DNA of 50,848 nt from Deltaproteobacteria bacterium (GTDB lineage: Bacteria > Desulfobacterota > Binatia > UTPRO1). Of the stretch, positions 1-9,800 are shown in pieces. Below the pieces are notes generated by a model that saw nothing but the letters and a program-made list of their open reading frames with translations, was not told the DNA's origin and did not search any database. The stretch spans positions 1 to 50,848 of the forward strand of contig JADLHM010000115.1 of NCBI GenBank assembly GCA_020848745.1. Direction: 5' to 3'. The first letter of the stretch is position 1. Every line of letters begins with the position of its first letter. The translations under genes were made by a program, and so were the position numbers.

Positions 1-2176
1 GCACGTGCAGGTTCTCGTGGCCGTGGCGGCGGTAGGTCAAGCGGTGGATCAGCCACGGGTAGCCGTGGAAGGCGAAGATCACCGGCTTGTCGGTCGTGAA
101 GAGCGCGTCGAACTCGTAGTCGGGGAGGCCGTGCGGGTGCTCGTGCGGCGATTGCAGCTTCATGAGGTTCACGACGTTCACGACCCGCACCTTGAGACCG
201 GGGACGTGGGTGCGCAGGAGGTCCACGGCCGCGAGTGTCTCGAGCGTCGGCACGTCGCCGCAGCACGCCATCACCACGTCGGGCTCGGAGCCGCGGTCGT
301 TCGACGCCCATTCCCAGATGCCGATGCCGGCGGTGCAGTGCCGCTCGGCCTCCTCCATCGTGAGCCATTGCGGCGCCGGCTGCTTCCCGGCGACGACGAC
401 GTTCACGTAGTTCCGGCTCCGCAGGCAGTGGTCGGTCACCGACAGCAGGCAGTTGGCGTCGGGCGGGAGGTAGACGCGGATGACTTCGGCCTTCTTGTTT
501 ACGACGTGGTCGAGGAAGCCCGGGTCCTGATGGGAGAAGCCGTTGTGGTCCTGGCGCCAGACGTGCGAGCTCAGGAGGTAGTTGAGCGAGGCGATCGGCC
601 GTCGCCACGGGATGTGGTTGCACACCTTCAGCCACTTCGCGTGCTGGTTGAACATCGAATCGATGATGTGGATGAACGCCTCGTAGCAGCTGAAGAAGCC
701 GTGGCGCCCGGTGAGGAGGTAGCCTTCGAGCCAGCCCTGGCACTGGTGCTCGCTCAGGACCTCCATGACGCGGCCGTCGGGAGCGACGTGGTCGTCGTAG
801 GGGTAGATCTCGGCGACCGAGCAGCGGTTCGTCACCTCGAGAATGTCCTGCCAGCGGTTCGAGTTGTTCTCGTCGGGGCTGAAGACGCGGAAGTTCCGTG
901 ACGCGAGGTTCTGCTTCATGACGTCGCGGAGGAAGGTGCCCTGGACGCGCGTCGCCTCGGCGTCGACCGCGCCGGGTGCCGTCACCTCGACGGCGTAGTC
1001 GCGGAAGTCGGGGAGGCGGAGCTCTTTCAAGAGCAGGCCGCCGTTGGCGTGCGGGTTGGCGCTCATGCGCCGCTCGCCGACGGGCGCGAGCGCGGCGATC
1101 TCGGGAAGGAGGCGACCGCTGCGGTCGAAGAGCTCCTCGGGACGGTACGACTTCATCCACTTCTCGAGGATCTTCACGTGGGCGCGGCTCTCCATGTCGC
1201 CCATGGGAACCTGGTGGCTCCGCCAGTAATCCTCGGCGCGCTTGCCGTCGATCGTCGGCGGGCAGGTCCAGCCCTTCGGCGTGCGGAGCACGATCATCGG
1301 CCAGGTCGGCCGGCCGGTGAATCCCGAGCGGCGCGCCCGCGTCTTGATGTCGGCGATCTTGGCGAAGACGGTGTCGAGGGTCGCCGCCATCTGCTGGTGG
1401 ACGGCGGCAGGTTCGTGGCCCGTGACGAAGTGCGGCTCCCAGCCGTAGCCCTCGAAGAGCTTCCGGAGCTCGCTCTCGGGGATGCGGGCGAGCACCGTCG
1501 GATTGGCGATTTTGTAGCCGTTGAGATGGAGGATCGGCAGCACGGTGCCGTCGCGCGCGGGGTTCAGGAACTTGTTCGAGTGCCAGCCGGTCGCGAGCGG
1601 CCCGGTCTCGGCCTCGCCGTCCCCGACGACGCAGGCGACGACCAGATCCGGGTTGTCGAAGGCGGCGCCGAAGGCGTGCGAGAGCGCGTAGCCGAGCTCG
1701 CCGCCCTCGTGGATCGAGCCCGGCGTCTCGGGCGCGACGTGGCTCGGGATGCCGCCCGGGAAGCTGAACTGCTTGAAGAGGCGCTGCATCCCCTCGGCGT
1801 CCTGCGACACGTCGGGGTAGATTTCGCTATAGGTACCCTCCAGGTAGGCGTGCGCGACGATCGCGGGGCCGCCGTGCCCGGGGCCTATGACGTAGATCAT
1901 GTCGAGGTCGCGCTCTTTGATGATGCGGTTCAGGTGCACGTAGACGAAGTTCAGGCCCGGCGTCGTGCCCCAGTGGCCGACCAGACGCGGCTTCACGTGC
2001 GCGCGCGTCAGCCGTTCGCGCAGCAACGGGTTCTCGAAGAGGTAGATCTGCCCGACCGCGAGGTAGTTCGACGCCCGCCAGTAGGCGTCCATCGTGTCGA
2101 GCAGCTTCGCCGGCAGCGGGCCCGAAGGCCGCCGATCATGCGTGCGCTTCGCCGTACGCCTCGTGTTCTTCGCCAT
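1..2176 (-). CDS. xfp: Phosphoketolase (xylulose-5-P/fructose-6-P), 3' end outside window
   Basis: Thiamine-diphosphate enzyme that cleaves xylulose-5-phosphate or fructose-6-phosphate with phosphate to acetyl-phosphate plus an aldose phosphate in the cytoplasm. The reverse strand reads open from ATG at 2176 to the window edge, about 725 codons; the family is about 790-820 residues, so roughly the last 70-90 residues are missing. Family signatures are plain: [20 protein letters not shown] near residue 55, GPGHGGPAI near 80, the ThDP/Mg motif GDGEAETGP near 184, and [10 protein letters not shown] followed by [15 protein letters not shown] near the cut end. A GGGAGG ribosome site lies about 10 bases upstream of the ATG, which decides this start. 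It is divergent from the beta-helix gene at 2402, with 225 bases between in which I see no other gene. Whether it prefers Xu5P or F6P cannot be read here. Confidence 0.95.
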   Translation of the reverse strand, partial: MAKNTRRTAKRTHDRRPSGPLPAKLLDTMDAYWRASNYLAVGQIYLFENPLLRERLTRAHVKPRLVGHWGTTPGLNFVYVHLNRIIKERDLDMIYVIGPGHGGPAIVAHAYLEGTYSEIYPDVSQDAEGMQRLFKQFSFPGGIPSHVAPETPGSIHEGGELGYALSHAFGAAFDNPDLVVACVVGDGEAETGPLATGWHSNKFLNPARDGTVLPILHLNGYKIANPTVLARIPESELRKLFEGYGWEPHFVTGHEPAAVHQQMAATLDTVFAKIADIKTRARRSGFTGRPTWPMIVLRTPKGWTCPPTIDGKRAEDYWRSHQVPMGDMESRAHVKILEKWMKSYRPEELFDRSGRLLPEIAALAPVGERRMSANPHANGGLLLKELRLPDFRDYAVEVTAPGAVDAEATRVQGTFLRDVMKQNLASRNFRVFSPDENNSNRWQDILEVTNRCSVAEIYPYDDHVAPDGRVMEVLSEHQCQGWLEGYLLTGRHGFFSCYEAFIHIIDSMFNQHAKWLKVCNHIPWRRPIASLNYLLSSHVWRQDHNGFSHQDPGFLDHVVNKKAEVIRVYLPPDANCLLSVTDHCLRSRNYVNVVVAGKQPAPQWLTMEEAERHCTAGIGIWEWASNDRGSEPDVVMACCGDVPTLETLAAVDLLRTHVPGLKVRVVNVVNLMKLQSPHEHPHGLPDYEFDALFTTDKPVIFAFHGYPWLIHRLTYRRHGHENLHV

Positions 2177-2401
2177 GCGCCACCATCCTCCCTCGAGCGC
2201 GCGCTACGCGCCGCGCGGCGTGCGAGATGGGGAACACTACGCCGCCGGCACCATGCTTGCGAGCAAGGACGAGCTTCCGAGCGACAGAAAGCAGTTGATC
2301 ATCGGCGCGCGCCGTGCAATGACCGCTCGCGAATCGCCCCGCCCGGCGACCGGCTCGTCCGTCGAACGAACCTCAAAAGAATCCACCGGAGGCCACCACC
2401 C

Positions 2402-5400
2402 ATGCCGTCGAAACGACTCCGCACCTCGGCGTTTCTCTCCCTCGTCCTGCTCACGGCCGCTTCGATCCGCGAAGCACGCGCGGCGACGACCTGGGGCGTT
2501 CCCGGAGACAGCTCGAATACCTGCACGGTCGTCGTCCCGAGCTGCAATACGATCGCGCAAGCCGTCACGGCATCGAGCAGCGGCGATACGATCCTGATCG
2601 GCGCCGGGTCGTTCCCGGTCCCCTCGTCGATCGCGCTCACCAAGTCGCTCACCATCACGGGCGCGGGCATCGGCACGACGTTCGTGCAGCCGACGACGAC
2701 GGCGTTCTCGGTCCGCACCAGCAACATCGTGTTCAGCGACTTCACGTTGCAGAACGGCGCCATCGGCATCGCCTTCCAGAGCGCGTCCAGCAACAACACG
2801 CAGATCACGCGGGTCGCCTTCAGCGGCCAGACCTCGCGCGGCATCGACGTTTCGCTCGGGGCGGCCTTCCCGGTGACCAACGTGGCGATCACGGACAGCT
2901 CGTTCGCCACCGCCAACATCGGCATCCGCACCTCGTCCACGGCGCAGGTGGCCGGGCTCACCATCACCGGCACCAGCTTCACCGGGAACAAGTTCGGCAT
3001 CTACGTCGCCAACGACAACAACACGTCGAAGTTCTCGGGCCTGACGATCCAGAACTCGACGTTCACGAACAACGTCAACTGGGCGATCTACGCCGAGGAG
3101 ATGCGCGACGCCCTGATCGAGGACTCCACCTTCACGGGCGGCGGGACGGCGATCGGCCTGTTCAAGTTCTACGGAAGCAGCGGGGTGGCGATGTCCAACA
3201 TCACCATCCGTGAGAACACCTTCAGCGCCTTCACGGGCAATGCGCTCGATCTCGAGGTCTATCTCGGCGGCACGGCTCCGGCCGGCGTGGGTCTGGAGAA
3301 CCCGGTCGTCGTGCAGAACAACACCATCCAGAAGGACGTCGGCATCGCCACGTCGAGTACGGCCGTGTTCGTGCGCCTGCCGCCGGCGCTGACCAACGCG
3401 CCGGTCAACATCCTCGACAACGACATCCTGATCTCCGGCACGTTCTCGGCGGGGACCCGGGCGTACGGCGTCACGCTGCGTGGCAACGGTCCCGTCGTGA
3501 TGACCGGCAACGTCATCGACGGTGGCAACGTCGGCGGGTCGGGTACGACCCCGCCGACGTCGGGCATCTTCATCCAGTCGCAGAGCGCGCCGATGAGCCT
3601 GCCCTCGGGAACGTTCCCGAACGTGATGCCGGCCACCGTCAGCATCACCGCCAGCTGCAACCGGATCCAGGGCTTCCGCAACGGCGTCAGCGTCTTCGAC
3701 TCGATCGGCAACGCGTACGGCGGCCTCCAGGTCGGCGCCACCGTGACGATCGAGGACAACGCGATCCTCGGGAACGACAGCGGCCTCGTCACCGGAGCCG
3801 CCGCGCCGACGATCGACGGGGAGAACAACTACTGGGGCTGCCCCGCGGGCCCGAGCGACGCGGCGTGCGACGACGTCGTCGGCGACGTCGACGCCGATCC
3901 CTTCCGGATCGTGATCGCTCCGTGCGTGCCATGTCTCCAGAACTCGGAGTGCAATGACGGCCTCTTCTGCAACGGCGCCGAGACCTGCGACCTCCAGACC
4001 TCCCAGTGCGTCGCCGCCGTCGATCCCTGCCTCGGAGGCCCCGCCTGCGGGAACACCTGCAACGAGGTCACGGACGATTGCTTCGTCCCCGCCGGAACGG
4101 TCTGCCGCGCCGCCGTCGACGCGTGCGATGCCGAGGAGACCTGCAGCGGGCTCGGCGGACCGTGTCCCGGCGACGTCCTCCTCACCGCCGGGTCCACCTG
4201 CCGCCCGGCCACGGACGTCTGCGACGCCGCCGAGACCTGTGACGGCGTGAGCGCCGCTTGCCCGGCCGACGCCTTGCAGGGTGCGGACGTCGTATGTCGT
4301 ACAGCCGCCGGATCCTGCGACGTTGCCGAGAATTGCAGCGGATCCGCCGCCGCCTGTCCGGTCGACGGCTTCGCGCCTGCCGGACAGGAATGCCGCGCCA
4401 GCGCCGGCGTTTGCGACGTCGCCGAGAGCTGCACGGGAAGCGGTCCGAACTGCCCGGTGGACGCTTTCCAGCCGCCGGCGACGGTCTGCCGGGCGGCGGC
4501 CGGCGTCTGCGACATCGCCGAAACCTGCGCGGCCGGGAACCCGAGCTGTCCGCCGGACGCCGTCGAGCCCGCGACGACCGTGTGTCGCGCGGCTGCCGGC
4601 GCCTGCGACGTTGCGGAGAACTGCAACGGATCAGGGACGACATGTCCGAGCGACGGGTTCGCCGCCGCCGGGACCAACTGCTCCGACGGAGACTTCTGTA
4701 CGCAGCCCGATGTCTGTGACGGCAGCGGGATCTGCGACGGTCCGGCGGTCGATTGCGACGACGCGAATCCGTGCACGGACGACGCCTGCGACTCCCAGGC
4801 GGGCGGCTTCCTTTGCGTCTACACCAACAACGGTAGCTGCATCGGGCCCAATTGCGGCAACGAAGTGGTGGATGCGGGCGAGACCTGCGACCCGCCGAAT
4901 CTCGCGATCGATCCGATCACGAATCAGGCCGAGTGCCGTCTCGACTGCACCTCGTGCGGCGACGGTGTGGTGCAGGCCAACGATCAGGAGACCTGCGACG
5001 ACGGCAACACGATCGGCGGCTGCCGGCTCGACAAGCCGCAGAAGCCGATCGACGATTGCCTCAATAGCTGTCGCTTGCCGATCTGCGACGACCCGTCGCG
5101 CATCAAGCTGACGAGCGGACTCGACCAGCTGGCGTTCCACGGCCGCCTGATCACGTCTGCCGGCATCGACTTTTCGAGCGAGCACCTGGTGATCCAGCTT
5201 TCCAGCAGCGACGGGACCGTGCTCTATCGCGACTCCCTGTTGGCCGGCGCGATTTCCCAGACGACGGCCACCGCATGGAAGTACCGCAACAAGCTCGCCA
5301 AGCAGCAGGGTGGGGTCTATGCCCTCAAGGTTCGGGGCAAGGACGGCGCTTACGCGTTCACGATGCAGGCCTACGGAGACGGCAGCGCCGCGGTGGCCGA

Positions 5401-5518
5401 CATGCGGACACAGGTCTTCGTGGGGTCGAACGAATGGGCGCTACGCGGTCGGTGGACGGAGCTGCCGGGCGGTAAGGGTTGGCGGCTCAACAAGAAGTCC
5501 GAGTTCCTGGAACCCTGA
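2402..5518 (+). CDS. Secreted beta-helix protein with six disintegrin-like Cys repeats
   Basis: A 1038-residue exported protein of unknown function. Residues 1-27 are a signal peptide (cut near EARA/ATTW). Residues about 30-490 are a right-handed beta-helix rich in Asn/Ser/Thr turns, ending with the NYWG...GP motif (near 476) typical of NosD/pectate-lyase-like helices. A Cys-rich segment follows (CNDGLFCNGAETCD), then six perfect-length 32-residue repeats at residues 568-759 of pattern CRxxxxxCDxxExCxxxxxxCPxD, then a DUF4215-like CGDGVVQ...CDDGNT segment near 855-870. The last 140 residues form a Cys-free beta-rich domain that resembles the tail of the protein at 6865-10353. The open frame extends far upstream, but ATG 2402 is the only start that gives a signal peptide. 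Adhesion or cell-surface binding is an inference from the architecture only. Confidence 0.88.
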   Translation: MPSKRLRTSAFLSLVLLTAASIREARAATTWGVPGDSSNTCTVVVPSCNTIAQAVTASSSGDTILIGAGSFPVPSSIALTKSLTITGAGIGTTFVQPTTTAFSVRTSNIVFSDFTLQNGAIGIAFQSASSNNTQITRVAFSGQTSRGIDVSLGAAFPVTNVAITDSSFATANIGIRTSSTAQVAGLTITGTSFTGNKFGIYVANDNNTSKFSGLTIQNSTFTNNVNWAIYAEEMRDALIEDSTFTGGGTAIGLFKFYGSSGVAMSNITIRENTFSAFTGNALDLEVYLGGTAPAGVGLENPVVVQNNTIQKDVGIATSSTAVFVRLPPALTNAPVNILDNDILISGTFSAGTRAYGVTLRGNGPVVMTGNVIDGGNVGGSGTTPPTSGIFIQSQSAPMSLPSGTFPNVMPATVSITASCNRIQGFRNGVSVFDSIGNAYGGLQVGATVTIEDNAILGNDSGLVTGAAAPTIDGENNYWGCPAGPSDAACDDVVGDVDADPFRIVIAPCVPCLQNSECNDGLFCNGAETCDLQTSQCVAAVDPCLGGPACGNTCNEVTDDCFVPAGTVCRAAVDACDAEETCSGLGGPCPGDVLLTAGSTCRPATDVCDAAETCDGVSAACPADALQGADVVCRTAAGSCDVAENCSGSAAACPVDGFAPAGQECRASAGVCDVAESCTGSGPNCPVDAFQPPATVCRAAAGVCDIAETCAAGNPSCPPDAVEPATTVCRAAAGACDVAENCNGSGTTCPSDGFAAAGTNCSDGDFCTQPDVCDGSGICDGPAVDCDDANPCTDDACDSQAGGFLCVYTNNGSCIGPNCGNEVVDAGETCDPPNLAIDPITNQAECRLDCTSCGDGVVQANDQETCDDGNTIGGCRLDKPQKPIDDCLNSCRLPICDDPSRIKLTSGLDQLAFHGRLITSAGIDFSSEHLVIQLSSSDGTVLYRDSLLAGAISQTTATAWKYRNKLAKQQGGVYALKVRGKDGAYAFTMQAYGDGSAAVADMRTQVFVGSNEWALRGRWTELPGGKGWRLNKKSEFLEP
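4103..4678 (+). repeat. Six tandem 96-bp coding repeats (disintegrin-like)
   Basis: Six consecutive in-frame units of exactly 96 bp encode the 32-residue Cys motif CR-x5-CD-x2-E-x-C-x6-CP-x-D. DNA identity between units is only moderate, while Cys, Asp and Glu positions are fixed, so the protein pattern is under constraint. There are no spacers and no palindromes, so this is not a CRISPR array. Confidence 0.9.
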
Positions 5519-5530
5519 GCGCACCTCGGT

Positions 5531-5572
5531 TCGCCAGGGCGGCGTTGCCATCGAGGCGCGCCGCCCTGGCGA
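5531..5572 (+). terminator. Strong GC hairpin after the beta-helix gene
   Basis: A perfect 14-bp stem (5531-5544 with 5559-5572) and 14-base loop starts 12 bases after the stop at 5518. No T tract follows, so it may act as a Rho-assisted terminator or a 3'-end stabiliser. Confidence 0.5.
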
Positions 5573-5710
5573 GACACGCATGAGAACGCTCCGCGCCCGT
5601 GCCGACGTGACGCTGGTCACTTGGGTGTGTGATCTCCATCAGGGCGGATAGGCCAGGGGGTCGTAGCCTCTCCTGATGCCGGGAACGCACCGGCGAAGGA
5701 GGGTAGCGCC

Positions 5711-6760
5711 ATGCATGTTGTGTTCCGCGTCTCGCGCCTTCGAGTTCGCAGCGGGAGGACGATCGCGGCCGCCGTCGTTCTCGCCGCGCTGGCGGTGACG
5801 TCCGCATTCGCGGCCCCGTGCACCGCCCCCGACAGCGGCGGCAGCGCCGCTTTGCCGCCGGCGGCGCCGACCGTGGCGTGCCCGGACGGCTACCTGAGCC
5901 CGTCGGACAAGCTCGAGATCATCGACGGCCTGCCCCTCGGGACGACCATCGAGATCACGGGCGAGCTCACGGGCTTCGCCGCCATCATGGCGAGTCCGGG
6001 CGGCAGCCTCGGCGGCGAGGTCCAGGATTTCGGAGCGCAGCTCGCGATGCAGATGCAGGGCACCGGCACGCTCGCCGGCTATACGCGCTCCCTGACCATG
6101 ACCAACGTGACCGGGCAGACGCACAGCGCACCGCGGTCCCCCGGTGCGGCGGTACAGAGCTTCGACACCGACTTCCATCAGCTCAACGGTCAGCTCCCGC
6201 CCGGCGATCCGGACTTCGACCTCCTGCGGATCACGGCCGGAACCGATTTCGGCTTGCCGAGTCCGGGACACACGACCCTCACGCGGATGGGAGGGGATTG
6301 GAACGTCGACAGCTTCTTCGACATCACCTACCGCATCGACTTTGTCGGCGCGCCGGGTGGTACCCTCGCCGGAAGATCGGGCAGCACCACGGGAACGATC
6401 CGCATGCAGCTCGGCCAAGAGGCGATCTTCGACCACCTCGAATGTTTCGGCGTCAAGGACCCGCTCAAGCTGAAGGGCGTCGTCAGCCTGCCGTCGCTCG
6501 CCGGCGGACTCTACGATGCGGTGGGGTGCAAGATCGGGAGGGCCAAGAAGTACTGCACGCCGGTCGCGAAGCTTGTCACCGCATCGAGCGTGCCGGTCGT
6601 CCCGCTCGCGGGCCAGGGCCTCGTCGACGACTACGTCTGCTACCCGATCACCTGCCCGAAGGTGAAAATCACGCAAGGCATCGTCGATCAGTTCGGAGCG
6701 CGCGTCCTCGAGAAGCTGAAGCAGAAGGAGCTCTGCGTCCCGGCGCAGCGCGCGCCGTGA
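5711..6760 (+). CDS. Secreted protein of unknown function with DQFG-type C-terminal domain
   Basis: A 349-residue exported protein. Residues 1-35 are a signal peptide (Arg-rich start, AAVVLAALAVTSAFA core). The middle is beta-rich and Gly/Thr-rich (GTTIEITGELTGF, SFFDITYRIDFVGAPGG). The last 110 residues hold paired Cys motifs: HLECFGVKD...VGCKIGRAKKYCTPV and DDYVCYPITCPK...DQFGARVLEK...LCVP, a layout I associate with the DUF7450-like domain of deltaproteobacterial secreted proteins (from memory). The start is supported by GGAGGG about 8 bases before ATG 5711. Function unknown. It shares the plus strand with secreted proteins on both sides but has its own leader of about 190 bases. Confidence 0.75.
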   Translation: MHVVFRVSRLRVRSGRTIAAAVVLAALAVTSAFAAPCTAPDSGGSAALPPAAPTVACPDGYLSPSDKLEIIDGLPLGTTIEITGELTGFAAIMASPGGSLGGEVQDFGAQLAMQMQGTGTLAGYTRSLTMTNVTGQTHSAPRSPGAAVQSFDTDFHQLNGQLPPGDPDFDLLRITAGTDFGLPSPGHTTLTRMGGDWNVDSFFDITYRIDFVGAPGGTLAGRSGSTTGTIRMQLGQEAIFDHLECFGVKDPLKLKGVVSLPSLAGGLYDAVGCKIGRAKKYCTPVAKLVTASSVPVVPLAGQGLVDDYVCYPITCPKVKITQGIVDQFGARVLEKLKQKELCVPAQRAP

Positions 6761-6864
6761 GCACGGGATACGACGCGTGGCCATCGCTGCGACCGCGAGC
6801 GCCGCGATGCTTCGTTCCCGATGTGCCGGTTTCGCCAGCGGTGACCCCTCCTCCGCAACAGCGC

Positions 6865-9800
6865 ATGCCGAGCCCGGCTCAGACGACGTCCAGGCGGTTC
6901 CGACGCGCAGGGAACGTACTGCTGCCGATTCTCATGATCGCGATCCTGTCGGTCTCGCCCGGCTCGGCTGAGCCCGGACCATCTGTGCCGGCATCTTTTC
7001 GAGCCGGTCCCCCCGCGCAATTCGCCTACACCGTCACCGACCTGGGCACGCTGGGGGGCGCCAGCGAGGCGCACGCCATCAGCGAGAACGGCAAGGTGGC
7101 GGGTATGTACAACCCCGGCGGCGGGTACCAGGCGTTTCTCTGGGATGATGGGGTGATGACGGGGCTGGGCACGCTCGGCGGCAGCAGCAGCGAGGCGCAC
7201 GGTGTCAACGACGCCGGGCAAGTTGTTGGCTATTCCGTCACCGGCAACGGTCGCACGCATGCTTTTCTGTGGCAAAACGGCGCCATGCAAGACCTGGGCA
7301 CGTTTCCCGGCGGCCTACAGAGCCATGCGCTGGCCATCAACAACGCGGGCCAGATTGCAGGCCACTCAGACAATGCCGCCTACAAGTTGCGCGCCTTTCG
7401 GTGGAGTGGCGGCATGGCGGATTTGGGCTCCCTGGGCGGGGATGGCAGTTGGGGCAATGCCATCAACGAGAGCGGGCAGGTGGCGGGCTTTTCGACGATT
7501 GCTCCCTATCCAGACAATACCCATCACGCCTACCTGTGGAATGGCGGGATGCAGGACCTGGGCACAGGGGGCTGGGCGAAAAGTCTGGGGTTTGGCATGA
7601 ACGACCATGGGGATGTGGTCGGCCGTTTGGTGAACGCGGGTCTGGACGACTGGCACGCCTTCGTGTCGCAGGGAGGCGGGGTGCAAGACCTGGGCGGCAC
7701 CAACTCCACCGCTTACGACATCAACAACGCCGGGCTGATCGTCGGCGAATCGGGTGCGGCTCCGCACGTATACGACGGCCGAGCCATGCTGTGGGAAAAC
7801 GGCCAGATGAAGAACCTGAACAGCCTGATCGACCCTGGTTCGGGTTGGGTCTTGCAATCTGCCCGTGCCATCAACGAACAGGGGCACATCGTCGGCATGG
7901 GTTCCTTGAACGGCCAGACGCGCGCCTTCCTGCTCGAGCCTGGCACCTATTACTGGATCAACCCGAGCGGTGGCTCGTGGCACACGGCCACGAACTGGGA
8001 TCCGCAAGGCGACCCCGGTCGCGGCGCTGCGGTCGTCTTCGCTCTGAACGGACAGTACACCATCGACGCCGGCCCTCGGGGCCGCGCGGGCCAGTTTCCG
8101 GTGGGCCGCATGATCGTCTCGGACACCAACACCGTCGATTTCAACAACCTCGCCTTGAATCTCCTGAACGATTCGGTGACGGAGCCGGCGTTGACTGTCA
8201 ACGACGGCGCGACGGTGAAGATCACCTCGGGCACGGGCACCTACATCCACGCCGTGGTCGGCGGGGTGTCTCCGGCGAATCCCTTGAGTCCGCCCACCGC
8301 TCATCTATGGGTGTTCAACGGCGGCACCACCCTGAACGGCACGGGCCGCTTGAGTATCGGCGACAAAGGCCCGGGCGACCTGTTCGTGGCCAACGGCGGT
8401 CAACTGAGCAGCGCCGAGTCACGACTGGGTGGCCTGTCCACGGCGCCCGGCACGGCGGTGGTGGGCGGAGATGGCTCGCTCTGGGAGACGGGCAACATCG
8501 CCGTCGGTCATGGCACGACCGGCGAATTGACCATCGAGAGCGGCGGGCGCGTGAGCTCGAACGACGGCTACGTGAGCTTCGGCGCCATCAGCGACGATTC
8601 GCGAGTGGACGTCGAGGGCATCGGTCTCGGCAACCATCAAGCCTCACTGTGGGCGCTCTCGGGCAATTTGTTCATCGGACAAAGTGTGCGTGGGTTTGTC
8701 TCCGCGGAGAATGGCGGCGACGTGTATGTCGGCCAGGATGTTCACATCAAAGAGGGCTCACTCTGGATTGAAGGCCGCCATGCCAACGGAGACCCGTCAG
8801 AGCTCGACGTATTGGGCAGTGTGTTCGTCGGCGGCGTGGACAACCCGCTCTTGTACTTGAGCCGCGGGGCGGAGGGCGACATCGAAGGCGATCTGCACGT
8901 TGGCAAGGACGGCGGCGGTGTCGTGGCGCTGTTTGGCTTTGGGAGTACCACGCGGTTGGACGTAGTGGATCCGCAAGCGGGTCTCTGTGTCATCGGGCGC
9001 GAGTTCGACGGCGAAGTGGGCCTCGACGACGGCGGCTCGCTGCGCTGTCGAATCATCCAGCTCGGCTGGGCCGGCACGAACGGCGCCGGCGCGATCGGCG
9101 TGGACGGCGGCGTCGTGCACGCGCTGGAGGTCTTGCGGGTGGGCCAGGTCGGGGGCGGCGGCGGCGTGGTGAGGATGCAGGCCAACGCGACGATCACGAC
9201 CGACATCGGGATGAACGTCGCTGCCAACGGCACGGTCAGCGGCTCGGGGACGCTGCAGGTGGGATCCGTCGGGTTGATCAACGACGGAACGATCGACCCC
9301 GGCATCACCGTTCTCTCCCCGATCGTCGTTCCCCGTTCTGCGGGACGGCTGCGGCGCGACGCCGCGACGCCGGCGGTCGGCCGGAGCGGCCTCGGGGCCG
9401 GCGCGCTCGGAACGACGCCCGGCACGATCGTCGTCGACGGCGACTTCACGCAGGACCAGGCGGGGGTCCTCGTCATCGAGGTGGGCGGGAGCACGCCCGG
9501 AGCGTTCGACGTCCTCGACGCGCGCGGCGCCGTCCGCCTCGGGGGCACGCTCACGCTGCGCTTCCTCGACGGCTACCTGCCGCAGCCGGGAGACGCGTTC
9601 GCAGTCCTCCCCGGCAAGAAGTTCAAAGGCGTGTTCGACGCCGTGGAGGTCGAGAACGTCGGGCCGGGCTTCGACTTCGCGCTCGCACCCACGGGTGCAG
9701 CCCTCACCTTGACGGCGCGCTCGGCCGCGACGCCGCCACCCTGCCGCGACCCGGCCGACGGCGATGCGGACGGCGTCACCTGCGCGGACAACTGCCCCGC

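Noticed and set aside
5..901. Long plus-strand open frame at the left edge
   Set aside because: Antisense to the clearly conserved phosphoketolase; its protein is Arg/Val/Glu-rich as expected for a GC-rich shadow.
1049..2401. Upstream extension of the beta-helix gene frame
   Set aside because: Overlaps phosphoketolase on the other strand, and the signal peptide begins only at 2402.
4103..4678. Regular 96-bp repeat as a CRISPR array
   Set aside because: No spacers, repeats differ in DNA but keep Cys codons, and it is inside a coding frame.
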